Assembly: GCF_000719955.1 (NCBI RefSeq)
Contig: NZ_JOII01000011.1
Span: forward strand, 93,313-157,312
Length of the DNA stretch: 64,000 bases
Origin: Streptomyces albidoflavus
GTDB taxonomy: Bacteria; Actinomycetota; Actinomycetes; Streptomycetales; Streptomycetaceae
Reading direction: 5' to 3'
Shown here: in pieces, positions 18,307-27,028 of the stretch
Layout of the letters: each line of letters begins with the position of its first letter
Position numbering within the stretch: the stretch's first letter is position 1
Notes under the pieces: generated by a model
Database searches by the model: none
Told to the model about the DNA's origin: nothing
The model's input: the letters and a program-made list of their open reading frames with translations, nothing else
Program-made: the position numbers and the translations under genes

Positions 18307-19023
18307 TCACCCCGCCCGCCGCACCACCCCCGCGAACCGCCCGGCCACCGCGCCCCACGCCTCCGCCGCCCCCGGCTCGTCCGCGAGCGCGTCCCGGTGC
18401 AGCGCCTCCCGCTCGTACCCGTACCGCCGCAGCCGCTCCTCGTTCCACCGCAGGATGCCGGCGGCCTCGGCCTCGGGGTGGAACTGGACGCCCCACGCCC
18501 GCTCCCCCACCCGGAACGCCTGGTACGGGCAGCCCTCGCTCTCGGCGAGCCAGCGGGCGCCCTCGGGGAGGCGGGTGATGGCGTCCACGTGGTTCTGGAT
18601 CGCGGTGGGGCGGGGTGGCAGGCCGGAGAAGAGCGGGTCACCGGCGGAGTCGGGGCGCAGCCGCAGCGGGGTCGAGCCGAACTCGGGACGGCCGTGCTCG
18701 CCCCGCACCTCGCCGCCCGCGACCTGGGCGAGGAGCTGCCCGCCGAGGCAGATCCCGAAGTACGGGGTTCCCTCGTCCAGGGCCTGCCGGGCCAGCGCGC
18801 GGGTGGGGGCGAGCCAGGGCGCGCGGTCGTCCTCGTCGGGGAGGTAGCCGCCGCCGAGGACGAGGAGGGCGGCGTGGTCGAGCCGCCGGGGCACCGGTTC
18901 CCCGTCGTACGCCCGGACGAGGACCGGGGTGACCCCGGCCGCCGCCAGCCAGGGCGCCCACCGGCCGGGGCCGCCGCGCGGGAAGTTCTGGATGACCAGT
19001 GCCGTCGTCGCTGTCGCCGTCAC
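18307..19023 (-). CDS. Class-I glutamine amidotransferase-like protein
   Basis: A 238-residue type-1 GATase fold protein. The nucleophile elbow is FGICLGGQLLAQ (Cys near 102) and the His-Glu of the triad is in WGVQFHPEAEA near 180, so the catalytic triad is intact. It resembles stand-alone GuaA-N-like proteins annotated as GMP synthase subunits or gamma-glutamyl hydrolases; the acceptor is unknown. It sits alone between the ArsR gene and NDH-2 on the same strand with gaps of over 100 bases. Confidence 0.85.
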   Translation of the reverse strand: MTATATTALVIQNFPRGGPGRWAPWLAAAGVTPVLVRAYDGEPVPRRLDHAALLVLGGGYLPDEDDRAPWLAPTRALARQALDEGTPYFGICLGGQLLAQVAGGEVRGEHGRPEFGSTPLRLRPDSAGDPLFSGLPPRPTAIQNHVDAITRLPEGARWLAESEGCPYQAFRVGERAWGVQFHPEAEAAGILRWNEERLRRYGYEREALHRDALADEPGAAEAWGAVAGRFAGVVRRAG

Positions 19024-19175
19024 GCCCGGGTGCCCCTTCGCCGCCGCATCGCCGCCGGAGCGCCCGGTGGCCGGCCGCCCAGTACACAGCGGCGCGGCCG
19101 GAGGAGTCCACCCCCGGCCGCGTGCGCCCCGGTACCCGCCACCGTCACAGGGCGGGCCGGTTCAGGGAGGTCCGC

Positions 19176-20462
19176 TCAGGCGGCGGGCCGGTCCGTGCGT
19201 TCGACGACGTCCGCCTGCTCGGGGCTGCCCACGAAGACGTGCTGCCGGGAGTGGCTCAGGAAGGCGAAGATCCACGACACCAGGGCACGCGCCTTCTGGC
19301 TGGCTCCGGAGAGCAGCGCCAGGTGGACGGCGAGCCAGACCAGGAAGGCGGCGGGCCCGCGCACCAGCCGCCGGCCACGGCCGAGTTCGGCGACGGCCGA
19401 GCCGCGCCCGATCATCGCCATGTAGCCCCGGTCCTTGTACCCGAACGGCTCGGTCGGCCGCCCGGCCCGCTGGGCGAGGATGTTGCGGGCGGCCCAGCCC
19501 CCCGACTGCTTGGCGACGGAGCCGAGCTGCGGCAGCCGCTCGTCCCGGTCGTCGGTGATGTTGGCGGCGTCCCCGAGCACGTACACGCCCTCGTAGCCGG
19601 GGACGGTGAGGTCCTTGGCGACGTCGATGCGCCCGCCACGGCCCTGCGGCATCCCCGACTCGCGCAGCAGCTTCCCGGCCTTCAGGCCGCCGGCCCAGAT
19701 GACCAGGTCGGCGTCCATGGTGGCGCCGTCGGCGAAGCTGAGCCCGTCCTCGCGCACCTCGGTGACGGCCGAGCCGAGCTTGAGCCGTACGCCCCGCTCG
19801 ACCAGCCGGCTGGCCGCGTACGCCTGGGACTTCTTGCTGAACCCGCCGAGCGTCCGGTCGACCATGTCCACCAGCGCGACCGAGCACCGCTTGGCCAGGT
19901 CGCCCGCGAAGAGCTTGGGGACGACGTAGTTGATGGCGTCGGCGATGGCCCCCGCGGTCTCCACCCCGGTGGGCCCCGCCCCGACCACGGCCACGTTCAT
20001 CGACTTCTGCTCGGTGTCCTTGTCGGCCTGGTCGAGCAGGGCGACCAGCTTGGAGCCGAGCCGGGTGGCGTCGGTGGCGGAGTAGAGCGGGTACGCGTTC
20101 TCACGGGCGCCCGGGGTGTCGAAGAAGTTGGCCTCGGCGCCACAGGCGACGATCAGCGCGTCGTCGGCCTCGTACACGGTCCCGTCGGTGAGGGTGATGG
20201 TGCGGCGGCCGGGATCGACGGCGGCCACTCCGGCAGTGAGCACCCGGACCGACGGCTGCCTGCGGAAGATCGACCGCAGCGGCCTGGCCAGCTCGGACAC
20301 CCCGATCTGGGCGGTGGCCAGCTGGTAGAGCAGCGGCTGGAACTGGTGGTACCCGTGCACGTCCACCAGCAGGGTCCGCACCCCCGCACGGCCGAGCTTC
20401 GTGGCGGCTTCGATGCCCGCGAAGCCGCCTCCCACGACGATGACCTCGTACGTCTCTGCCAT
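19176..20462 (-). CDS. ndh: Type II NADH dehydrogenase (NDH-2)
   Basis: A 428-residue flavoprotein that oxidises NADH and reduces menaquinone at the inner face of the membrane without pumping protons. It has the FAD site VVGGGFAGIEAATKL at 9-25, the second dinucleotide site VAVVGAGPTGVETAGAI near 157-173, FAD-contact VLGDAANI near 295, and a hydrophobic C-terminal segment (AAFLVWLAVHLALL) that anchors it. ATG at 20462. No operon partner is apparent. Confidence 0.93.
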   Translation of the reverse strand: MAETYEVIVVGGGFAGIEAATKLGRAGVRTLLVDVHGYHQFQPLLYQLATAQIGVSELARPLRSIFRRQPSVRVLTAGVAAVDPGRRTITLTDGTVYEADDALIVACGAEANFFDTPGARENAYPLYSATDATRLGSKLVALLDQADKDTEQKSMNVAVVGAGPTGVETAGAIADAINYVVPKLFAGDLAKRCSVALVDMVDRTLGGFSKKSQAYAASRLVERGVRLKLGSAVTEVREDGLSFADGATMDADLVIWAGGLKAGKLLRESGMPQGRGGRIDVAKDLTVPGYEGVYVLGDAANITDDRDERLPQLGSVAKQSGGWAARNILAQRAGRPTEPFGYKDRGYMAMIGRGSAVAELGRGRRLVRGPAAFLVWLAVHLALLSGASQKARALVSWIFAFLSHSRQHVFVGSPEQADVVERTDRPAA

Positions 20463-20634
20463 GCCTTCACGCTATGCCCGCTCCCCCGGGGGTGCATTCC
20501 GGGTGACTTCGGAGAGTGAGCGGCCCGGCACCGTGCCGGGTCCGCCACGACGCCGGTGAACTGCGGCGCGCGGGTCCCGCCGCGCCGGGGAACTACCCCT
20601 CCCCGTAAGGCGTTTGAGGACTATGGAGACCAGA

Positions 20635-21330
20635 ATGCGGAAGGGCTACCAAGGGACCGGACCCGGCGCGATCACCCCGGACGGATGCGCCGTCGAGCTG
20701 TACTCCCGGCTGCCGATCGGCACGGAACCGGAGATCATCGCGGCGGCGATTCCGCCCCGGGCGCACATCCTGGAGCTGGGGTGCGGCGTCGGGCGGATGA
20801 CGCACCCGCTGGTGGAGCGCGGGTTCACGGTGACGGCGGTGGACGAGTCGGCGGAGATGACCGACCGCGTCCTCGGCGCCCGCACGGTGTGCAGCCCCAT
20901 CGAGGAGCTGGAGCTGGGCGAGCGGTTCGACGTCGTCCTGCTCGCCTCGTTCCTGGTCCACGCGGGCGACGCCGAGGTCCGCCGCGGCCTGCTCCGCACC
21001 TGCCTGCGCCACCTCGCCCCCGGCGGCACCGTCCTCATCCAGCGCGAGGGCGAGGACTACCACACCGACGTCCCCCGCGAACGCGTCGACCCGGCCGGCT
21101 TCACCCTTCGCATCGCCTCCGACGAACCGATCGGCGACGGCGTCCACCGCGTCCGCTGCGAGTACCTCTTCCCCGACGCCGAATGGACCCAGACCTTCCT
21201 CTCCCGCCCGATGACCCGGCAGCAGTTCGAGGACGCCCTGTCCGAGGCGGGACTCCAGGTCGACAGGTACCTGACGGAGGACCGGATCTGGGTACGGGCG
21301 GTGGCGGCGCCGGGCGCGTCCCAGTCATGA
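20635..21330 (+). CDS. Class I SAM-dependent methyltransferase
   Basis: A 231-residue methyltransferase with the SAM loop ILELGCGVGRMTHPL near 43-57, acidic VTAVDESAEM after strand 2 and a post-II motif FDVVLLASFLVHAG. Substrate unknown. Three nearby starts exist (TTG 20614, ATG 20623, ATG 20635); ATG 20635 has GGAG six bases upstream and is preferred. It is followed on the same strand by a PRC-barrel gene and divergent from NDH-2. Confidence 0.85.
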   Translation: MRKGYQGTGPGAITPDGCAVELYSRLPIGTEPEIIAAAIPPRAHILELGCGVGRMTHPLVERGFTVTAVDESAEMTDRVLGARTVCSPIEELELGERFDVVLLASFLVHAGDAEVRRGLLRTCLRHLAPGGTVLIQREGEDYHTDVPRERVDPAGFTLRIASDEPIGDGVHRVRCEYLFPDAEWTQTFLSRPMTRQQFEDALSEAGLQVDRYLTEDRIWVRAVAAPGASQS

Positions 21331-21391
21331 CCCCCGTCTGACGGGGCACGATGTCGGCATCATCGCGAGGCGGACGACGAGGAGTGCTCCC

Positions 21392-21742
21392 ATGATCGAG
21401 GCCGAGAACATCAGGGACTGGCGGGACCACAACGTCGTGGACGCGGAGGGGAACAAGATCGGGACCCTGGAGTCGGTCTACGTCGACACGGTCAGCGACA
21501 GCCCGTTCATGATCGGCATCGTGATCGGCCTGCCGACCCGCCGGCGCATCACCTTCGCGCCCCTGGAGAACGCGGTCGTCGCCCCCTCGTACGTGAAGGT
21601 GGCGTGGCCCAAGCAGCTGGTGAAGGAGGCGCCCACGATCAGCACCGACGGGGAGCTCCTCGCCGAGGAGGAGCGGGGCATCTTCGACCACTACGGCCTG
21701 GAGTTCGGCGTGGGCCACAGCCGGCGGCTGGCCCGGCGGTGA
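21392..21742 (+). CDS. PRC-barrel domain protein
   Basis: A 116-residue protein containing one PRC barrel at about 12-80 (GNKIGTLESVYVDT, MIGIVIG, RITFAPLENAVVAPSYVKV), the small beta-barrel found in RimM and photosynthetic H subunits and, in actinobacteria, in stand-alone stress-associated proteins. The C-terminal tail is charged. ATG at 21392 follows GAGGAG at seven bases. Function beyond a protein-protein module is unknown. Confidence 0.87.
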   Translation: MIEAENIRDWRDHNVVDAEGNKIGTLESVYVDTVSDSPFMIGIVIGLPTRRRITFAPLENAVVAPSYVKVAWPKQLVKEAPTISTDGELLAEEERGIFDHYGLEFGVGHSRRLARR

Positions 21743-21747
21743 GTCCC

Positions 21748-21772
21748 GGCCGGGGCCCCGGTGGCCCCGGCC
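21748..21772. terminator. Bidirectional hairpin between convergent genes
   Basis: Perfect 10-base arms GGCCGGGGCC (21748-21757) and GGCCCCGGCC (21763-21772) around a five-base loop, placed between the convergent PRC-barrel and lipoprotein stops. No T-run, as is common in Streptomyces. Confidence 0.65.
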
Positions 21773-21781
21773 CGGCCCGGG

Positions 21782-22531
21782 TCAGCCCTGGAGCTGCTTC
21801 GGGTCGACCACCTCGTCCGCCGGGGGCTCCTCGGCGTCGACCTTCTTGTTGTAGTCGGTGAGGGTGGTCTCGCCCGGATTCTCGCCGCCCTTGTTGACGG
21901 CCTTGAGAATGTACGGCTCGCCCTCGGTGGCGACGTAGAGGATGAATTCCTCACCGTTCTCGGCCTTCTTGGTGAGGGTCAGGGCGGATTCACCGTTGAC
22001 CTCGGTCTCCTTGCCCTTCTTCATTCCCTTGCGTTCGGACTTGTCGCTGTCGAGGGCGGCGACGACGGCCTGCTTGTCGCACATTCCCTCGGTGCCGGCC
22101 TCGTCCGCGTCGGACTTGACCCACTTGCCCGCGAGCTTGTCGACGGCCTCGTCGGAGGAGGCGCCCTGGGCCTTGAGGATGTTCTCCCAGAACGCCTTGT
22201 CGGCGCGGACGTAGACGGCCTGGCCGACCTGGAGCACGTCGGCCTTGGCCTCGGGGCCGGTGAGGGTGCCGGTGCAGTTGTCCTTGTTGTCGACGCTGAA
22301 GTCGAGCTTCATCTCCTGGCCCTGCTGCTTGCCGGCGCCGGTGATGTGGACCGACTCGGCGTCCCGGGTGGCCTTCACGGCGGCCGCGGCTATCTCGTCG
22401 GCGCTCTTCCCGGCGAACGGGCCCTTGTCGTCCGAGCCCGCCGAGCCGCCCCCGCCCTCACCGCAGCCGGCCAGCACGGACACGCCGAGCGTGACGGCGC
22501 CGAACAGGACGAGAACCTTCTTCGCGGACAT
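21782..22531 (-). CDS. LppX/LprG-like lipoprotein
   Basis: A 249-residue exported lipoprotein: signal peptide with lipobox LAGC (Cys at about 23), Gly/Ser linker, then a roughly 200-residue region with the pattern of LppX_LprAFG-type or DUF1396-type proteins (EIAAAAVKATRDAESVHITG, GLxKYVRADKAFWENIL, GKWVKSDADEAG, FILYVATEGEPYILKAV). The fold binds lipids in mycobacteria; in Streptomyces the ligand is unknown. ATG 22531 follows GGGAGGA at six bases. The 230 bases upstream hold its promoter and no gene. Confidence 0.82.
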   Translation of the reverse strand: MSAKKVLVLFGAVTLGVSVLAGCGEGGGGSAGSDDKGPFAGKSADEIAAAAVKATRDAESVHITGAGKQQGQEMKLDFSVDNKDNCTGTLTGPEAKADVLQVGQAVYVRADKAFWENILKAQGASSDEAVDKLAGKWVKSDADEAGTEGMCDKQAVVAALDSDKSERKGMKKGKETEVNGESALTLTKKAENGEEFILYVATEGEPYILKAVNKGGENPGETTLTDYNKKVDAEEPPADEVVDPKQLQG

Positions 22532-22764
22532 AGAAATCCTCCCGTGGAAATACTGCAAAGCGTGAGCACGAGCGTGAGCGTGAAAGCGCGGGGGAGCCGG
22601 TCCCGGAATTCACCGGGACCGGCGGAATCGCCCGCTGAAGCCCACCTGCCCGCGATGCACGTGAGGATTCCGGGGAAATTTCGTGCCGTCGCGATCGCGC
22701 CACGAACGAGCATGTCCGGCCAGCTCTCCGGAATTGCGGAATGAAATCCTCCGCCTATTCCCCC

Positions 22765-23139
22765 TCACCCCCGCCCGGCCACCACCTCCGTCGGCTTCGC
22801 GCATACGCAGAAGAGGTTGGACTCCGGGTCGGCGAGGATCACGTAGTCGTCCTCGGGGTCGTCCGTGACGTGCTCGACCGGGCGGGCGCCGAGCGCGGTG
22901 AGGCGGGCCACCTCGCCCTCCTGGTCGTCGGTGTAGAGGTCCAGGTGCATCTGGTCGCGGGCGGTGACCGGGGTCAGGGCCCGTTGCAGCGAGAGGTTGA
23001 CCCGCTCCCCGTACAGGACGCGGAAGTCGTCGCCGGGGCCGGTGGAGGAGGGGGCGAGGTCGAGTGCCGCGCACCAGAAGCGGGTCATGGTGTCGAGATC
23101 GGCGCAGTTGATGACGGTGGAACCGAGTCGGATACCCAT
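22765..23139 (-). CDS. VOC (glyoxalase/dioxygenase fold) protein
   Basis: A 124-residue single-domain VOC protein, with paired beta-alpha-beta modules (STVINCADLDTMTRFWCAALDL, HVTDDPEDDYVILADPESNLFCVC). Metal ligands of the usual His/Glu set are partly visible (His near 67, Glu near 114). Function may be a lyase, dioxygenase or drug-binding protein. ATG 23139 has GGAAGGTGGGG upstream. Its 5' end overlaps the 3' end of the EamA transporter gene by 55 bases on the same strand, so the two are co-transcribed. Confidence 0.82.
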   Translation of the reverse strand: MGIRLGSTVINCADLDTMTRFWCAALDLAPSSTGPGDDFRVLYGERVNLSLQRALTPVTARDQMHLDLYTDDQEGEVARLTALGARPVEHVTDDPEDDYVILADPESNLFCVCAKPTEVVAGRG

Positions 23140-24041
23140 GGCGCCCCACCTTCCCCGCCCGGCGCGACACGACCGCGCAGCCGCGCCGGACGCCGCTCCG
23201 CCGTCCCCACGACCAGCCCGGCGACCACCGCGACCGCCCCCACCAGATGGCCCGCGCCGGGCGCCCCCGTCCCGAGCACGGCGGTGGTCGCCACGGCGCT
23301 CAGCGGCACCAACCCGCTGAACAGCACGGCCCGTTCGGCGCCGATGAGGTCCAGCGCGGTGAACCACAGCACGTACGCGACGGCCGTCGCCACCGCCCCC
23401 AGCCAGACCACCGCCGCCAGCTCCCCGGGCGTCGGCAGCACGTACGCCCCGGTGGCCACCACCCCGGCGAGGCAGAGCGGCACGGCGGCCGTGCAGGCGT
23501 ACGCGGAGACCCGGAGCGCCCCCAGCGGCGCCACCAGCGGGGCCGCGACCAGCGCGAAGACGACCTCGGCGGCGAGCGCCACGACCGCGAGCGCCAAACC
23601 GGCCCCGCCGGCCGGCGCCCCCAACCCGTGGGCCGCCGCGACCCCGGCCGCGACCAGCAGCCCGGCCACGACGACCCGCCCGTTGGGCCGGGCGCGGGCC
23701 AGCAGCGGGGTCAGCACCCCGACCACCAGCGGGGCGGTGCCGACGACGACCCCGACGAACGCCGGGTCGGTGTGGTGCCCGGCGGCGGTGGCGGCGACGT
23801 TGAAGCCGACCATGCCGAGGCCCGCCAGGACCAGGACGCGCAGCCACTGCGCGGGGGTGAGCCGGGGCGCGGGGCCGGGCGGCCCGAACCGCCGGACGAG
23901 GAGGTGGAGGAGGACGGCGGCCAGCCCGAACCGCAGGGCCTGGCCGGCGAAGACGGGATGGTCGCGGAGGGTGCCGAGCACGGCGACGGAGCTGCCGGCC
24001 AGCGTCATGGAGAGCGCGGCGAAGGCGCTGCCTCGAATCAT
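23085..24041 (-). CDS. EamA/DMT-superfamily exporter
   Basis: A 318-residue membrane protein with about ten hydrophobic helices arranged as two EamA repeats (first from residue 5, second from about 150), including GLGMVGFNVAATAAG and AVAYVLWFTALDLIGAERAVLFSGLVP. Members export amino acids or small metabolites. It is divergent from a MocR regulator with only 22 bases between starts, and direct repeats lie there; this is the standard arrangement in which the MocR protein controls the exporter. It overlaps the VOC gene downstream. Confidence 0.9.
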   Translation of the reverse strand: MIRGSAFAALSMTLAGSSVAVLGTLRDHPVFAGQALRFGLAAVLLHLLVRRFGPPGPAPRLTPAQWLRVLVLAGLGMVGFNVAATAAGHHTDPAFVGVVVGTAPLVVGVLTPLLARARPNGRVVVAGLLVAAGVAAAHGLGAPAGGAGLALAVVALAAEVVFALVAAPLVAPLGALRVSAYACTAAVPLCLAGVVATGAYVLPTPGELAAVVWLGAVATAVAYVLWFTALDLIGAERAVLFSGLVPLSAVATTAVLGTGAPGAGHLVGAVAVVAGLVVGTAERRPARLRGRVAPGGEGGAPWVSDSVPPSSTAPISTP

Positions 24042-24063
24042 GCGCCGAAGCTAAGGTGACGCG

Positions 24064-25548
24064 GTGGCACCCCACGAGGACCAATCAACCGCCGGTGTAG
24101 GTGGACCAATTGAGGCCCTGACGGCGTCCGGGCTGCGCGCCCTCACCGGCGACGCGGCCACGCTGCCGGGGCCGGGCGGCCTCGGCGTACGGCTGGCGGC
24201 GCGGCTTCGGGAGCTGATCCGGGCCGGTGGGGCGCTGCGGCCCGGCACCGTGCTGCCGCCGACGCGGGCCGTGGCGGCGGAGTTCGGGCTGTCGCGGGGT
24301 GTGGTGGTGGCGGCGTACGAGCAGTTGGCCGCCGAAGGGTTCCTCGCGGGGCGGCAGGGGGCGGGGACGCGCGTCGCCGATCTGGGGCCCGGGGCGCGCC
24401 CCGCGCCGAAGGCCCCGCCGCCCGAGGAGGCCGCCCGGCCGGGCGTCCCGGACCTCGGCGGGTTCCCGCGCGGCCGCTGGCTCGCCGCCTACCGGCAGGC
24501 GCTGACCGCGATGGCCGACGGTGACCTGGGGTACGGCGACCCGCGCGGCCACGCCCGGCTGCGTACCGAACTCGCCGCGCACCTGCGGGCGTTCCGGGGC
24601 GCCGACGCCTCCCCCGACGGCCTGCTGGTGGTCGGCGGCGCCGCCGACGGCCTGACTCTGCTGGCGGACACGCTGGCCGCGGGCGGGCGCCCCCGGATCG
24701 CGGTGGAGGACCCCTCCAGCCCCCGCACCCGCGCCCTGCTGCGCCGGCGCGGCCTGGAGGTGACCGGCGTACCCGTGGACGGGGAGGGGCTGGCCGTGGA
24801 CGCCCTGCGGGAGCCCGGACGGCTGGGGGCGGTGCTGCTGACCCCGGCCCACCAGTACCCGGCCGGGGTTCCGCTTTCGGCCGGGCGGCGGCAGGCGCTG
24901 GTGCGGCTGGCCCGGGAACACGGGGTCCTGCTGATCGAGGACGACTACAACGGGGCGTTCCGCTACGACCGCGAACCGCCCGGCTGCCTCCAGGGCCTGG
25001 CCCCCGACGTGACGGCGCTGCTCGGCTCGGTCAGCAAGACCCTGGCCCCCGCCCTGCGCCTGGGCTGGCTCCTCGCCCCGCCCGCCTGGGCGCCCCGCCT
25101 GGTCCACGACCGCGCCCTCACCCACCCCACCGGCCACACCCTCGACCACCTCGCCTTCGCCCACCTCCTCCACACCGGCGACTACACCGCCCACCTCCGC
25201 CGCACCCGCCGCCGCTACCAGTCCCGCCGCCTCCACCTCACCACCGAACTGGCCGCCGCAGCCCCCGGCTTCACCCCGCTCGGCACCCCGGGCGGCCTCC
25301 ACCTCCCGGTCGCCCTCCCGCCGTGGTCCCGCGAGGCGGAGGTCCTGACGGCCGTACGCGCCGAGGGTTACGACGTCCAGGGGCTCGGCGCGTGCGCCCT
25401 CACCCCGCCGCCGCCGGACCGGCCCGGCGGCGGCCTCGTCATCGGCTTCGCGGCGCTGACCCCGGCTGCGATCACGCACCTGGTGGGCGTGGCACGGGCG
25501 GCCGGCGGGCCCCCGCCGTCACCCGGCGCGCCCCCTCCGCCAGGATGA
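24064..25548 (+). CDS. MocR/PdxR-type GntR regulator with aminotransferase domain
   Basis: A 494-residue fusion: GntR winged helix at about 40-105 (RAVAAEFGLSRGVVVAAYEQLAAEGFLAGRQGAGTRV) and a fold-type I aminotransferase domain from about 135, with the PLP lysine in GSVSKTLAPALRLGW near 325. These proteins sense PLP or amino compounds. GTG 24064 is the only start giving a full protein, but the 5' end overlaps the direct repeats; a shorter start downstream is possible. It probably regulates the divergent EamA exporter. Confidence 0.9.
   Translation: MAPHEDQSTAGVGGPIEALTASGLRALTGDAATLPGPGGLGVRLAARLRELIRAGGALRPGTVLPPTRAVAAEFGLSRGVVVAAYEQLAAEGFLAGRQGAGTRVADLGPGARPAPKAPPPEEAARPGVPDLGGFPRGRWLAAYRQALTAMADGDLGYGDPRGHARLRTELAAHLRAFRGADASPDGLLVVGGAADGLTLLADTLAAGGRPRIAVEDPSSPRTRALLRRRGLEVTGVPVDGEGLAVDALREPGRLGAVLLTPAHQYPAGVPLSAGRRQALVRLAREHGVLLIEDDYNGAFRYDREPPGCLQGLAPDVTALLGSVSKTLAPALRLGWLLAPPAWAPRLVHDRALTHPTGHTLDHLAFAHLLHTGDYTAHLRRTRRRYQSRRLHLTTELAAAAPGFTPLGTPGGLHLPVALPPWSREAEVLTAVRAEGYDVQGLGACALTPPPPDRPGGGLVIGFAALTPAAITHLVGVARAAGGPPPSPGAPPPPG
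24078..24110. promoter_or_regulatory. Direct repeats GGACCAAT, probable MocR binding sites
   Basis: GGACCAAT occurs at 24078-24085 and again at 24103-24110, 25 bases apart, in the same orientation between and just inside the divergent starts of the exporter and the MocR gene. MocR-family proteins typically bind two such direct repeats on one face of the helix. Confidence 0.6.
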
Positions 25549-25593
25549 GGACTCCGCCGGCCCCGCAGGCTCGCGCGCACCCCGTACCCCTTC

Positions 25594-25695
25594 GTGTGGC
25601 AGGCCCTGGCCGCCAATCCGCACACGCCGGCCGCCGCCCTCGTGGAACTGGCCGGGGCCCGCGACAGCCCCCACAACGACAACGCCCGGAAGTCG
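25594..25695 (+). pseudogene. Leucine-rich-repeat-variant gene fragment
   Basis: A short in-frame stretch reads WQALAANPHTPAAALVELA, the consensus of a leucine-rich-repeat-variant unit (LAxNPHTPxxxLxxLA), then continues ARDSPHNDNAR before losing coding character. There is no start or stop consistent with a gene. It looks like the remnant of a longer repeat protein. The rest of 25,549-25,789 holds nothing else recognisable besides the next gene's ribosome site. Confidence 0.45.
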
Positions 25696-25789
25696 ACGCC
25701 GCCGAGGTGGCCGCGCCCGGCCGCCCGCTTACCGCCTCCCCGGCGGGGAACACGCGAGGACGGAGGGGAACACGGCGGAAGGATGAGAC

Positions 25790-25981
25790 ATGCGCGAGGA
25801 CATCAGGACCGTACGGCTCTTCGCCGCCCTCCTCGTCGCGATGGGCGTCTTCGGCACCGTCGCCGGCGCGATCGCCACGCACTCCGTACCGATCGCCCTC
25901 GGCGTGATCGCCACGCTGAGCGGGGTGCTGCTGACCGTCTTCACCTGCGTAGCCCGGCGGCGGGCCGCCCGTGTGCCCTAG
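25790..25981 (+). CDS. Small two-helix membrane protein
   Basis: A 63-residue protein with two hydrophobic helices (about 9-29 and 34-53) and a basic C-terminus (ARRRAARVP), which predicts both ends inside the cell. ATG 25790 has GGAAGGA about six bases upstream, supporting a real gene despite its size. It is convergent with the sirtuin gene, sharing four bases. No family recognised. Confidence 0.65.
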   Translation: MREDIRTVRLFAALLVAMGVFGTVAGAIATHSVPIALGVIATLSGVLLTVFTCVARRRAARVP

Positions 25982-26871
25982 GAGCCCCGCGCCTCGTCCA
26001 GCGGTACGCCCAGCCGCCCCGCGACGGCGCTGAGGGCGTCCCCCAGCGGCAGGGCGACGCGGGCGACGGCGTGCCGGTCGCCGCGGGTCGGGTCGCGGTT
26101 GACGATCAGTACGGGCTGCCCCGCCTGGGCCGCCTGGCGGACGAACCGGAGTCCGGACATCACCGTCAGCGAGGAGCCCAGGACCAGGAGCGCGCTCGCC
26201 TCGCGGACCAGCGCCCGGCACTGCTCGGCCCGCTGCGGCGGCACCGCCTCGCCGAAGAAGACCACGTCCGGCTTGAGGACGCCGCCGCAGACGGTGCAGG
26301 GGACCACCTGGAAGTCGCCGACCTGCGCGTCGGTGAGGTCGGCGTCGCCGTCCGGGTTGATCCCGGCGGCCACCGGCGCGAACCCCTGGTTGGCCTCCTC
26401 AAGGCGGAGTGCCAGCTCACGGCGGTCGCTGAAGTCGCCGCAGTCCAGGCAGACGACCCGGTCCAGGCGCCCGTGCAGGTCGACGACGCCCTCGCTCCCC
26501 GCGGCCTGGTGCAGCCCGTCGACGTTCTGGGTGATCACGCCGGAGAGCAGACCGTGCCGCCCGAACGCGGCCACCGCCCGGTGCCCGGCGTTGGGCAGGG
26601 CCCGGCCGAAGGTCCGCCAGCCGAGGTGGCTGCGGGCCCAGTACCGGCGGCGGGCGGCGGGGTCGGCGGTGAAGTCCTGGTAGGTCATGGGGGTGTGCCG
26701 GCTCAGGCTGCCGCCCTCGCCCCGGTAGTCGGGGATGCCGGACTCGGTGGAGATGCCCGCCCCGCTCAGGACCAGCACCCCGCCCCGCTCCAGGGCCTCG
26801 GCGACCGGCGCCAGGTCCGTGGTGCCCGGCGACGGCTCCTCGGTGGGGGTCCAGCTCAGGGTGGGTCGCAT
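25978..26871 (-). CDS. cobB: NAD+-dependent protein deacylase (sirtuin)
   Basis: A 297-residue Sir2 protein that removes acyl groups from lysines with NAD+. Motifs: GAGISTESGIPDYRG near 45-60, TQNVDGLHQAAG near 130, catalytic His in LHGRL, four zinc cysteines (CLDC and CTVC), KPDVVFFGEAVP and GSSLTV. ATG 26871 is chosen because GGAGG lies seven bases upstream; ATG 26877 is too close to that site. It may act on acetyl-CoA synthetase and other metabolic enzymes. Confidence 0.93.
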   Translation of the reverse strand: MRPTLSWTPTEEPSPGTTDLAPVAEALERGGVLVLSGAGISTESGIPDYRGEGGSLSRHTPMTYQDFTADPAARRRYWARSHLGWRTFGRALPNAGHRAVAAFGRHGLLSGVITQNVDGLHQAAGSEGVVDLHGRLDRVVCLDCGDFSDRRELALRLEEANQGFAPVAAGINPDGDADLTDAQVGDFQVVPCTVCGGVLKPDVVFFGEAVPPQRAEQCRALVREASALLVLGSSLTVMSGLRFVRQAAQAGQPVLIVNRDPTRGDRHAVARVALPLGDALSAVAGRLGVPLDEARGS

Positions 26872-27028
26872 CCGCATGCCTCCAGGGTACGGAGGCGGCC
26901 CCGGTATCGCCGGGGGTGCGTTTCCGGCCGTAATCACTGACAGGTGCATGACCATGAAGCGGAAGCGGCAGAGGTCCCTTGGCCCGGCGCGGAGCCGAGC
27001 CCCCCTGACTGAAGGGACAGCCACAGCC

